Position numbers and translations under genes: made by a program
Shown: in pieces, positions 8,735-16,928 of the stretch
How the letters are laid out: the number at the start of each line of letters is the position of its first letter
How positions within the stretch are numbered: the stretch's first letter is position 1
The notes under the pieces: generated by a model
What the model was told of the DNA's origin: nothing
The model's input: the letters and a program-made list of their open reading frames with translations, nothing else
The model's database searches: none
Origin: an uncultured Oscillospiraceae bacterium
GTDB taxonomy: Bacteria > Bacillota > Clostridia > Oscillospirales > Acutalibacteraceae
Length of the DNA: 53,335 nt
Direction: 5' to 3'
Assembly: GCA_900549825.1 (NCBI GenBank)
Contig: URQB01000016.1
Location: 1 to 53,335, forward strand

Positions 8735-9277
8735 TCATTTACCGCCATAGACAAAAGGCTTCAGAACGCCCACATACGGAAGATTGCGATATCTTTCATC
8801 ATAATCGAGGCCGTAGCCCACGACGAATTCATCCGGCACACACGCGCCCACATAATCCGCGGCCAAGTCGACCTGGCGGCGCTCCGGCTTATCCAGCAGC
8901 GTGCAGATGCGGATGCTCTTCGGATTGCGCGCGGTCAAAATCTCGCGTATGTAGTGAAGCGTTTTGCCGCTGTCGAGGATATCCTCAACGATCAGAAGGT
9001 CATACCCTTCCAAGTTGATATCCAGATCCTTTACGATCTTGACGACGCCGCTTGTCTTTGTGCCGGAGCCGTAGCTGGATACCGCCATGAAATCGATGCG
9101 GCATGGGATCGTAATCGCACGCATCAGATCCGCCATGAAGACGACGGAACCTTTGAGGACGCTGATCATCAGCAAATTCTTATCCTGATAATCCTCGCTG
9201 ATCCTTGCCCCCAGATCTTTTACAATGCCCGACAATTTTTCCTCGTCGAGCAGGATTTTTTCAATATCGTTATGCAC
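8735..9277 (-). CDS. hpt: Hypoxanthine phosphoribosyltransferase
   Basis: This 180-residue purine-salvage enzyme joins hypoxanthine or guanine to PRPP to give IMP or GMP. The PRPP-binding loop is LIVEDILDSGKT (about 94-105), and SVLKGSVVFMADL near the N-terminus and LLDKPERRQVDLAADYVG near the C-terminus are typical of the family. The GTG start overlaps the tilS stop (TAGTG), implying coupled translation. Length is normal for bacterial HPRT. Confidence 0.95.
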   Translation of the reverse strand: MHNDIEKILLDEEKLSGIVKDLGARISEDYQDKNLLMISVLKGSVVFMADLMRAITIPCRIDFMAVSSYGSGTKTSGVVKIVKDLDINLEGYDLLIVEDILDSGKTLHYIREILTARNPKSIRICTLLDKPERRQVDLAADYVGACVPDEFVVGYGLDYDERYRNLPYVGVLKPFVYGGK

Positions 9278-10641
9278 TACTGTGTCCTCCCGCTGGTGAT
9301 GATCAATATTTTTTTCGTCTCGTCCGTGACGGCGGCCCGTTCATCCGCGCCAAAAAACAGGGTCCACACCGGGCCGGCCGCATCGCCCAGAACAGGCATG
9401 CCGCTTCTCTTCTCCGGCGGAACCTCCAGCTCCTGAAACAAATTCTTAAAGGTTTTGGTACAGCCTCTTCCTGCGGGGCGCAGGCGGTCGCCAGCTCTGC
9501 GCTGCCGTAAAATCAGGTTACCATGTATTCTATCATAATCCAAGCAATTCGCCAACCGGTGTTTATGAATTTTTTGTATCTTTACAAAATCTTTTTTGTA
9601 AACAAAAGAAAAGGAGAGGCGCTCTTCCCCCAGCACGCAAGCCTGTGCGGCAGGCCATTCCGGCGGTGAGAGGAGAATTGACCGGCCCTCCATTGTGCTG
9701 CCTTCCCGGGGAAATTCAAGTGAGCCGCGCCGGACGCGCACGGTAATGCCGCCGCCTACCTGTACACTTCCCTGCCCCTGCTCCAACAAATGCGCTACTG
9801 TCGTGATATGGCAATACGCGGGCTGTATGCATCCCTCTTCCTTCAGAATTTGCTCAATGATTCGAGTTTGCAGAGCTCTGGGCTGGCTGAGAAGCTTTGC
9901 AGCGTCATAACCGGTTTCCCTTTTCAGATTCTCCAAGGCCTGTGCGGCAAGCCGCTCCAATAGCGCCTCATCAGTGGACAGGGTATCGATGCAGCGGCGC
10001 GCCGCATCATGCACATTTGGGTTGATCCCCCGCAACGCCGGCACGATCTCCAGCCGCACCCGGTTGCGGACATAATCATGCGAGAGATTCGTGCTGTCAA
10101 TCACATAAGGAATCCGACGCTCTGCGCAATATGCCTCAACCTCTCCCCTTGTGCAATCAATGAGTGGACGGATGATCCGCCCGCGCTTTGCCGGGATGCC
10201 ACACAGGCCGCGCAGGCCCGCGCCGCGCGCAAAATGCATCAGAAAGGTCTCAAGCTGATCATCCAGCGTATGCGCTGTTGCAATGAGCGCGTTTTCGTCG
10301 AGCGATTCCAGATAGGCGTAACGGACGCGCCTGCCGCATTCCTCGATCCCTTCTCCCGTCCGCTTCGCCTCCATCGCTACATCCGCGTGAAGGACAGAAA
10401 TGGGAAGCTTCAAACGTTCACAGATATCGCGCACCAGCGCCTCATCCCGGTCCGCCTCCGCGCCGCGCAGGCCATGATTGATGTGAGCAGCGGATAGTTT
10501 CAGCGAAAATTCCTCCCGGATTTCATCCAGAAGAAAGAGCAGCGCCATCGAGTCCGCTCCCCCGGAGACGGCGGCGATGACCGCCGCGCCGGGAACCAGC
10601 AGCTGATGACGCTGAATCGTTTCAAGAGCCCTACATTTCAT
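9277..10641 (-). CDS. tilS: tRNA(Ile)-lysidine synthetase
   Basis: This enzyme uses ATP to attach lysine to C34 of the CAU-anticodon isoleucine tRNA so that it reads AUA. The N-terminal PP-loop is SGGADS (about 26-31). The catalytic domain continues with HINHGLR, ATAHTLDDQLETFLM and RNRVRLEIVP, and a small TilS C-terminal domain follows (LRPAGRGCTKTFKNLFQE). I place the start at the ATG at 10639-10641 (MKCRALETI), with GGAGA upstream, rather than the longer frame. It then overlaps the end of dnaB by 11 bases and is probably translated from the same mRNA. Confidence 0.94.
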   Translation of the reverse strand: MKCRALETIQRHQLLVPGAAVIAAVSGGADSMALLFLLDEIREEFSLKLSAAHINHGLRGAEADRDEALVRDICERLKLPISVLHADVAMEAKRTGEGIEECGRRVRYAYLESLDENALIATAHTLDDQLETFLMHFARGAGLRGLCGIPAKRGRIIRPLIDCTRGEVEAYCAERRIPYVIDSTNLSHDYVRNRVRLEIVPALRGINPNVHDAARRCIDTLSTDEALLERLAAQALENLKRETGYDAAKLLSQPRALQTRIIEQILKEEGCIQPAYCHITTVAHLLEQGQGSVQVGGGITVRVRRGSLEFPREGSTMEGRSILLSPPEWPAAQACVLGEERLSFSFVYKKDFVKIQKIHKHRLANCLDYDRIHGNLILRQRRAGDRLRPAGRGCTKTFKNLFQELEVPPEKRSGMPVLGDAAGPVWTLFFGADERAAVTDETKKILIITSGRTQ

Positions 10642-12010
10642 CGCGGTTTCTCTCCAAAGTGGTAAACATCGTATAATCCGGATTCCAGCCAAGCTCTACC
10701 GTTTCCACAGGGCCGTGCCGGTTTTTGGCGACAATCACCTCGGTGATGTTTGCGTTGACCTCCTCCGGCGGATTGTCGTCCTTATAATAATCTTCGCGAT
10801 ACAGCATCATAACGATGTCCGCATCCTGCTCAATGGAGCCGGATTCACGCAGGTCGGAAAGCTGCGGGCGGTGCGATTTGCCGCGCCCCTCCGTGCCACG
10901 GGCGAGCTGGGCAAGCGTGATGACCGGGACGTTGACATCCTTCGCCATCAGCTTCAGATTCCGCGTGATATCGGAAACCTCCTGCACGCGGTTTTCCGTG
11001 CGTTTGCCAGATTGCATGAGCTGCAGGTAATCGATGACCACGCAATCGACATCCCGCATGCGGCGCACGCGCGCCTTCATCTCCGGTACGGTAATGCTGG
11101 AGGTATCGTCTACGTAGAGGTCGCAGTCGTTTAAAACGACGGTAGCCGCGCCCAGCCGGTTCCATTCGTCGTCCGTAAGCTGGCCGGTGCGCATTTTCTG
11201 GCTGCCGACACGCGCCTCGCTCGAGAGAAGGCGCTGCGCGAGCTGCTCCTTCGTCATTTCAAGAGAGAAAAACAAAACCTTCTTTTTCGCTTTCAGCGCC
11301 ACATTGCGCGCGATATTGAGCGCAAAGCTCGTTTTACCCATGGCAGGGCGGGCGCCCACGATGATGAGGTCGGATTTATTCAGGCCGGAAATCACACGGT
11401 CCAGATCGGAGAAGCCGGTGGTAAAGCCCATATATTGCTCCCGATCCGGCGAGCTCAGCTTATAGAGTCTGTCATACACCTCATTGACGATTACATCGCT
11501 CAGGCGGGATGGGCCGACCGTATTTTTCCCCTGCCGGATATCGTAAATACGCTGTTCGGCAGCATCCAGCAGCAGGTCCGCCTCCGCCTCTTCTGTTGTA
11601 GCAGACTCGATGATTTCCCGGGAGACGTTGATGAGCGTGCGCATATAGAATTTTTCCCGCACAATGCGGGCATATGCCTCCACATTCACAGTAGAGGGCA
11701 CTGCCTGCGCAAGCTGGAACAGGTATGTTTTGCCGCCCGCGTCGTCATAAACATTGTCTTTCTTCAGCTGGTCGAGCACCAGCAGAGGGTCAATCTTCCC
11801 GCCCATCGCATCGATATTGACCATAATGCCGAAAATTGCCTGATGCTGCGGCAGATAGAAATGTTCCCCCTTGACCAGCATCAGCACCTGCGGCATACAG
11901 GCCGGGTCGATCAGAATGGAGCCCAACACAGCCTGCTCCGCTTCAAGGCTGAACGGCATTTTCACGCCATCGAAGCTTGAAAGCGCATTGATCTCATCCA
12001 TACCTGACAT
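10631..12010 (-). CDS. dnaB: Replicative DNA helicase DnaB
   Basis: A 459-residue hexameric helicase that unwinds the fork and recruits primase. The N-terminal helical collar (about 15-120) is followed by a RecA-fold motor with Walker A in GARPAMGKTSFALNIA and a Walker B-type segment ending VDCVVIDYLQLM. RPQLSDLRESGSIEQDADIVMMLYR gives the arginine-finger region. No intein is visible. It lies in the conserved gdpP-rplI-dnaB block, 35 bases past rplI. Confidence 0.97.
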   Translation of the reverse strand: MSGMDEINALSSFDGVKMPFSLEAEQAVLGSILIDPACMPQVLMLVKGEHFYLPQHQAIFGIMVNIDAMGGKIDPLLVLDQLKKDNVYDDAGGKTYLFQLAQAVPSTVNVEAYARIVREKFYMRTLINVSREIIESATTEEAEADLLLDAAEQRIYDIRQGKNTVGPSRLSDVIVNEVYDRLYKLSSPDREQYMGFTTGFSDLDRVISGLNKSDLIIVGARPAMGKTSFALNIARNVALKAKKKVLFFSLEMTKEQLAQRLLSSEARVGSQKMRTGQLTDDEWNRLGAATVVLNDCDLYVDDTSSITVPEMKARVRRMRDVDCVVIDYLQLMQSGKRTENRVQEVSDITRNLKLMAKDVNVPVITLAQLARGTEGRGKSHRPQLSDLRESGSIEQDADIVMMLYREDYYKDDNPPEEVNANITEVIVAKNRHGPVETVELGWNPDYTMFTTLERNRDEM

Positions 12011-12044
12011 TCCCTTCCGTTTTCTTCCAGTGAAACCGGGCCCC

Positions 12045-12485
12045 TTATTCGCCCACCATCACATAAAGCTTGGCGGATACGCCGTTATAGAGCTTGATCT
12101 CTACCGGGTAGGTGCCGAAATTCTTGATATCCTCAACGGCGATTTTGCGCTTATCGACCTGAATGCTGAACTCCTTGGCAATCAGCTGCGCAATCTCCTT
12201 CGAGGTGACGGAACCGAACAGCCGTCCGTTCTGGCCCGCGTTGGCCGTCATTTTCAGCGTTTTGCCCTCCAGCCTGGCGGCCGATTCCTTCGCCCTGGCC
12301 GTTTCTGTGGCGATGCGGTAATTTTCGGCCTCCTGCCGGTTTTTCAGCTCACTCATCGCCTGCTTGTTCGCTTCCATTGCAAGGCCGCGGGGGAAAAGGA
12401 AATTGCGGGCGTACCCATCGGAGGTTTTCACCATCTCGCCCTTTTTCCCAAGGCCTTTGACATCCTGTTTTAAAATGACATTCAT
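12045..12485 (-). CDS. rplI: 50S ribosomal protein L9
   Basis: This 146-residue protein of the large subunit binds 23S rRNA near the L1 stalk. The N-terminal domain has MNVILKQDVKGLGKKGEMV and NFLFPRGLAMEA, followed by the long connecting helix and a C-terminal domain with GRLFGSVTSKEIAQ. The start is set at MNVIL, the family's universal N-terminus, with AAAGGA upstream. It lies between gdpP and dnaB, a conserved order. Confidence 0.97.
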   Translation of the reverse strand: MNVILKQDVKGLGKKGEMVKTSDGYARNFLFPRGLAMEANKQAMSELKNRQEAENYRIATETARAKESAARLEGKTLKMTANAGQNGRLFGSVTSKEIAQLIAKEFSIQVDKRKIAVEDIKNFGTYPVEIKLYNGVSAKLYVMVGE

Positions 12486-12539
12486 TCTCGGTACCATCCT
12501 TTCTATTACACAGAGCTGAAACACCGTGTTTTCATCGCA

Positions 12540-14543
12540 TTAATCCAAATTTTCTTCGGGTTGCTCCTGCGGGGCTTCCGCCGGCGCATTCATCTGCGCA
12601 TAAAACTGATCGATCACCTGCAGCAGACGAACCTTCGCATCGCTGACCGATATGTTTTTCAGCTGTGCGGCTGCCATGGTCTGATGGCCGCCTCCTCCAA
12701 GCATTTCCATCATCAGCTGGACGTTCATAGCGCCCATGGAGCGCGCAGAAATATTAACCACATCCTCCGTCCGATAAAGGACATAGGACGACTGGATCCC
12801 GCTGATATTCAGCATCTCATCCGCGGCTTGGGATGCGATAATCCGAAGATCGTCTGATACGATATCGGCAATCGCGATCGCACAGCCGCGATAGGTATCA
12901 AAATTAGAGGTGATGGCATTGCGCAGCTGGTGATCCTCCATACTGTTGGAAAACAGCTGCTTGACGCGCACCGTATCCGCGCCGCGCCCGCGCAGGTATG
13001 CTGCCGCCTCAAAGGTATGCACCCCGGTACGCAGCACAAAATCGCGCGTATCCAGCATGATGCCCGCGAGCAGCGCTTCCGCCTGCAATTTATCGATGAA
13101 GGGCTTATTGCTCATATAGGGGAGCAGCTCCGTTACCATCTCAGACGCGGAAGAAGCGGTCGGCTCATGATAGAAGATAACCGCGTTGTCGATAAAATTG
13201 ACTGTTTTGCGGTGATGATCAATGACGATAACGGTTTTGATTTTTTCCAATAGCGGCGGATATTCCACAAAATCCGGCCGGTGCGTATCCACCACCACAA
13301 GCAGTGTCCGCTTCCCAAGCAGCTGTAAGGCATCTCCGGGTTCAATGATAAAATCCCGCATACCGCTCTCATCCAGCTGGCTGACCAGCGCCTTTGCAAG
13401 TGATTTGCCGCGCGACATGACAATGTAAGCCGGTTTTTTGAAGAAGCGCGCCGCGCTCCACACGCCGACCGCGGCGCCCAGAGCGTCCAGGTCGGCAAAG
13501 CGGTGTCCCATGATCAAAATCGTATCGCTGCCTTCAAAAAGCTCTGCAATCGCGGATGCGACGATCCGGGTGCGCACCTTCGTCTGCTTTTCGACGCTCT
13601 GTGACACACCGCCGAAAAACGTAAACTGGCCGTGCGTATTGACCGCCGCCTGATCCCCGCCGCGGCCGAGCGCCATATCGAGCGCCTGCCTCGCTGCATC
13701 CTCGCACTCACGCAGGCTGTCCCCCCGGCCCACGCCAATAGAGAGCGTAACGCCAGTCAAGCCTTCATATGTATAGGCCCTGACGCTGTCCAGCACGTTA
13801 AAGCGCTGCTGCATCATCGTCTGAAGCGCCCGCTCTTCCACCACCATCATATAGCGGCTGTTGGCATATTTGCGCATAATGCAGTCGAATTGAGACGACC
13901 AGGTCTCGATGATTTTTTCCACGCCGCCGGTCAGGGCGGCCTTTTCACTATCCCGCAGGCCGTGAGCGATCTCATCCAGGCTGTCCATTGCCACCAGCAA
14001 AACGGCCGGACGGCTGGACTGGTATTCCTCCGCCTGCTTTTTCAACTGTGTATCGTCGATAAAATAGAGGACGGTTGCCGCATCGCTGCGCTCAGAAATA
14101 CGATGGGCATAGACGGTATACCGCAGCCCGTCATATTCCACGGGGACGCTGTCCTGCGCCAGGATCTCCTCCACCGAGATTTCGGAGGTAAACTGGCTCG
14201 CCCTGGCATCCTCCAGCTTCTTTCCGCCTAATACACGGGTACGGAAGAGCTCGTTATACCAGAGTACCTTTCCGCCGCTGTCCACTGCCAGCAGCGGCAG
14301 AGGAAATTCCTGTGCCGCCTTCTGATCGGGGAATGAAAGGGAATTGGAAATCTGCAGCACAGCCTTTTGGACACGCCGCCCATGAAAATGCAGGTGCAGC
14401 AGTTCACAAGCCAGACAGCCGAGCAAAAAGAGCAGTTCCACCGTGGCCAGCTGCCACGAGAAGGCGAAGGTAACGCCCGCAAAAACAAGGCATACGCCCA
14501 GAGAAACCACGGCAACCGGATACGTTTTCCAGAGATTTTTCAT
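12540..14543 (-). CDS. gdpP: Cyclic-di-AMP phosphodiesterase GdpP
   Basis: A 667-residue membrane protein that hydrolyses c-di-AMP to pApA and so tunes wall, potassium and stress physiology. Two transmembrane helices (about 8-48) precede a PAS-like domain (about 55-165). A degenerate GGDEF domain follows (about 175-310). The DHH-DHHA1 phosphodiesterase comes last, with GHRFADLDALGAA, VVDTHRP, VIDHHRK and GGGGHQTMAAAQL. All DHH metal motifs are intact, so it should be active. It heads the gdpP-rplI-dnaB cluster, 55 bases from rplI. Confidence 0.95.
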   Translation of the reverse strand: MKNLWKTYPVAVVSLGVCLVFAGVTFAFSWQLATVELLFLLGCLACELLHLHFHGRRVQKAVLQISNSLSFPDQKAAQEFPLPLLAVDSGGKVLWYNELFRTRVLGGKKLEDARASQFTSEISVEEILAQDSVPVEYDGLRYTVYAHRISERSDAATVLYFIDDTQLKKQAEEYQSSRPAVLLVAMDSLDEIAHGLRDSEKAALTGGVEKIIETWSSQFDCIMRKYANSRYMMVVEERALQTMMQQRFNVLDSVRAYTYEGLTGVTLSIGVGRGDSLRECEDAARQALDMALGRGGDQAAVNTHGQFTFFGGVSQSVEKQTKVRTRIVASAIAELFEGSDTILIMGHRFADLDALGAAVGVWSAARFFKKPAYIVMSRGKSLAKALVSQLDESGMRDFIIEPGDALQLLGKRTLLVVVDTHRPDFVEYPPLLEKIKTVIVIDHHRKTVNFIDNAVIFYHEPTASSASEMVTELLPYMSNKPFIDKLQAEALLAGIMLDTRDFVLRTGVHTFEAAAYLRGRGADTVRVKQLFSNSMEDHQLRNAITSNFDTYRGCAIAIADIVSDDLRIIASQAADEMLNISGIQSSYVLYRTEDVVNISARSMGAMNVQLMMEMLGGGGHQTMAAAQLKNISVSDAKVRLLQVIDQFYAQMNAPAEAPQEQPEENLD

Positions 14544-14583
14544 CCAATCCCCCCTTAATGATACAAATGAAACCCGTCCGTCT

Positions 14584-16392
14584 TTATATTTCCATTAAGA
14601 TCGGCAGGATCATGGGGCTGCGTTTCGTCCGCTCATACATGAGGTGAGACACCTCGTCGCGCAGCTTCAGCTTGATTGAGCTCCAGTCGTGCACATGGTG
14701 CGCCGCACAGTCCTCCAGAATGCGCTGCGCCAGCTTGCAGGCATCCTCAATCAGCTCCTCCGACTCACGTACATAAACAAAGCCGCGCGATACCACATCC
14801 GGCCCGGAGAGGAGCTCTCCCGTTTTGCTGTCGATGGTGGCCACAACAATGATCAGTCCGTCCTGCGCAAGATGCTTTCTGTCGCGCAAAACAATGCTGC
14901 CCACATCGCCCACGCCGTAGCCATCGACAAATACACGGCCTGAGGGGACGTTGCCGCTGACGCGGAATTCCTTTTCGGACATGGAAACCTCTACGCCGTT
15001 ATCCGCGATCAGGATATTTTGCGGATCCATGCCCATGCTCAGCGCCAGCCCCGCATGCTTGTGCAGATGCTTCTGCTCGCCATGGACGGGAATAAAATAT
15101 TTCGGCTTGATGATCCCAAGCATGAGCTTCTGCTCTTCCTGGCAGGCGTGGCCGGAAACATGGACATCATACATTTTTTCATAGACGACTTCCGCACCCA
15201 GCTTCATTAGCTCATTGACCACCTTGCTAACCGTCTTTTCATTGCCGGGAATCGGATTGGCGGAAATGATCACATAATCATTCGGGCAGATTGAAACCTT
15301 GCGGTGGTCGGAAAAGGCCATGCGCGTCAGGGCAGACATCGGCTCGCCCTGACTGCCGGTCGTGATAATCACCATCTGATCCGCCGGATACCGGTTGACC
15401 ATATCGATGCTCACCAGCAATCCGTCCGGTACGTGCAGGTAGCCGAGCTCTGTGCCGATGGCCACCACATTTTCCAGGCTGCGGCCGGAAAGAGCAACCT
15501 TGCGGCCAAGACTCTGGGCTACATCAATGATCTGCTGGACACGATGAACGTTGGATGCAAAGGATGCAACGATCAGGCGGCGGTTCCCCGCCTTAGCGAA
15601 AAGGCGCTGGAAGGACTCGCCCACCTTCCGCTCGCTCTCCGTATAGCCCGGGCGCTCGGCATTGGTCGAATCGGACAGCAGGCAAAGCACGCCTTCCTTC
15701 CCGATCTCTGCAAACCGCGCCAGATCGATCATTTCGCCGTCGATCGGCGTCGTGTCGATCTTAAAATCGCCTGTCTGCACAATGGTTCCCGCTTTGCAGC
15801 GGATTGCCAGCGCGACTGCGTCGGGAATAGAGTGGTTGACGTGGATCAGCTCCACATCAAAGCCGCCGAACTGGATATGGTCGCCGGGCTTGACCACATT
15901 CAGGCTTGTGGTGTTCAAAAGGCCGTGTTCCTTGAATTTGCCCTGAATCAGGCCGATCGTCAGGCGGGTTGCATAGATCGGGATATTCAGCGTCTTCATC
16001 AGATAAGCAAGGCCGCCGATGTGGTCCTCATGGCCGTGCGTAATCACGATCCCGCGGATCTTATCTGCATTGCGCTCAAGATAGGTAAAATCCGGGATGA
16101 CAAGGTCAACACCCGGCATATCCTGATCCGGGAAGGAAAGCCCGCAGTCAACCAGGAACATGTCGTTCCCGTATTCATAAAGCGTTATATTTTTCCCGAC
16201 CTCGTTCAGGCCGCCGAGGAAGACGATTTTCACCGGCGCGATCTTTTTCGCAGCCTGCTGCCGCTTCCTGCTCTGATAATAGCGGTGCTCCGCAGAGGCC
16301 GGCTTCTTGCCGCGCACGCTGGCGTCGATGATTTTATCGTTGGGGGTTTTTTGTGTTTTGGGTTCCTTTGTTTCGTTTTTGGGGTTGGGCAT
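14584..16392 (-). CDS. rnj: Ribonuclease J
   Basis: A 602-residue metallo-beta-lactamase/beta-CASP nuclease with endo- and 5'-to-3' exonuclease activity in mRNA turnover and rRNA maturation. The active site has THGHEDHIGG (about 135-144), a later His in HVNHSIPD and VQTGDFK. The beta-CASP region has ATFAS-like VASFASNVHR, TGSQGEP and VHVSGHA. A basic Pro/Lys-rich extension of about 45 residues precedes the nuclease, longer than in Bacillus RnjA. The start ATG has AAGGAG upstream. It lies behind an unusually long leader with its own promoter (16900-16928). Confidence 0.95.
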   Translation of the reverse strand: MPNPKNETKEPKTQKTPNDKIIDASVRGKKPASAEHRYYQSRKRQQAAKKIAPVKIVFLGGLNEVGKNITLYEYGNDMFLVDCGLSFPDQDMPGVDLVIPDFTYLERNADKIRGIVITHGHEDHIGGLAYLMKTLNIPIYATRLTIGLIQGKFKEHGLLNTTSLNVVKPGDHIQFGGFDVELIHVNHSIPDAVALAIRCKAGTIVQTGDFKIDTTPIDGEMIDLARFAEIGKEGVLCLLSDSTNAERPGYTESERKVGESFQRLFAKAGNRRLIVASFASNVHRVQQIIDVAQSLGRKVALSGRSLENVVAIGTELGYLHVPDGLLVSIDMVNRYPADQMVIITTGSQGEPMSALTRMAFSDHRKVSICPNDYVIISANPIPGNEKTVSKVVNELMKLGAEVVYEKMYDVHVSGHACQEEQKLMLGIIKPKYFIPVHGEQKHLHKHAGLALSMGMDPQNILIADNGVEVSMSEKEFRVSGNVPSGRVFVDGYGVGDVGSIVLRDRKHLAQDGLIIVVATIDSKTGELLSGPDVVSRGFVYVRESEELIEDACKLAQRILEDCAAHHVHDWSSIKLKLRDEVSHLMYERTKRSPMILPILMEI

Positions 16393-16608
16393 TCCATCTA
16401 CTCCTTCTGTATTCTATATTTTCACGCAGTACAGTATGGATTCGAAAAAGCAGACCATTTCAAACTGATCCTGTCCATCTTGAAAAAGCAAATTGGACAA
16501 AAGCAGCCGAAGCCTCTGCCATTCCACAAACGTCAGAGGGTAGCTCACGCTTCAGCGATTACGGCCATTTTTCTGTATCGTTTCCTTTTCCAACCATCTG
16601 GACTGTTT

Positions 16609-16639
16609 ATAAAACCCGCCGTGCCATACCGCAGGCGGG
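16609..16639 (-). terminator. Terminator or attenuator in the RNase J leader
   Basis: On the minus strand CCCGCC and GGCGGG pair across a 13-base loop, followed at once by TTTTAT. It may end the nucleotidyltransferase transcript, or attenuate the transcript that starts at 16900-16928. Confidence 0.55.
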
Positions 16640-16893
16640 ATATGAATCAAGGATACAATATGACATGATGCACAGCGGGTAGCGAAGCAAAACGGGCCGA
16701 TTTCCATCCACCCGGATCCTTCGGCTGTTTGCATCGGACGCACCACCGGCTTTTTCTATGTTTGCGGCGCCGTTTTGGAGCCGCTGCGCAGCCAACGCTG
16801 CACAAATTACAGTTCCCGTTCAGGTATTCACAAATCCGTTATACCGCAGAAAATGTTCACACAGTGCAGCTCCTGTACGGAGCATACGCTATT
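16609..16893 (-). ncRNA. Candidate structured leader or ncRNA upstream of RNase J
   Basis: The 510-base gap 16393-16902 carries a promoter at its far end and an internal terminator-like hairpin at 16615-16639. A transcript of about 285 nt could therefore be released, or serve as the 5' part of the rnj mRNA. Within it GCTGCAC (16864-16870) can pair with GTGCAGC near 16796-16802, with further complementarity outward (GGAGC with GCTCC). No convincing frame is present. Between 16393 and 16608 there are further small hairpins (for example CCTCTG with CAGAGG) but no clear second promoter. I do not recognise a known RNA family. Confidence 0.35.
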
Positions 16894-16899
16894 TGTAAT

Positions 16900-16928
16900 A
16901 TTTTACCCCGCCCCGTCCTTTCTGTCAA
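16900..16928 (-). promoter_or_regulatory. Promoter embedded in the end of the nucleotidyltransferase gene
   Basis: Minus-strand TTGACA (16923-16928), a 17-base spacer and TAAAAT (16900-16905). The -10 hexamer includes the TAA stop of the upstream gene. It would drive the rnj leader. Confidence 0.65.

Noticed and set aside
10642..10692. N-terminal extension of tilS upstream of MKCRALETI
   Set aside because: The extra 17 residues lie inside dnaB, have no ribosome binding site, and are not part of the TilS family start.
16552..16795. Two minus-strand open frames in the RNase J leader
   Set aside because: Composition is not protein-like, no ribosome binding site is present, and they run through the terminator-like hairpin.
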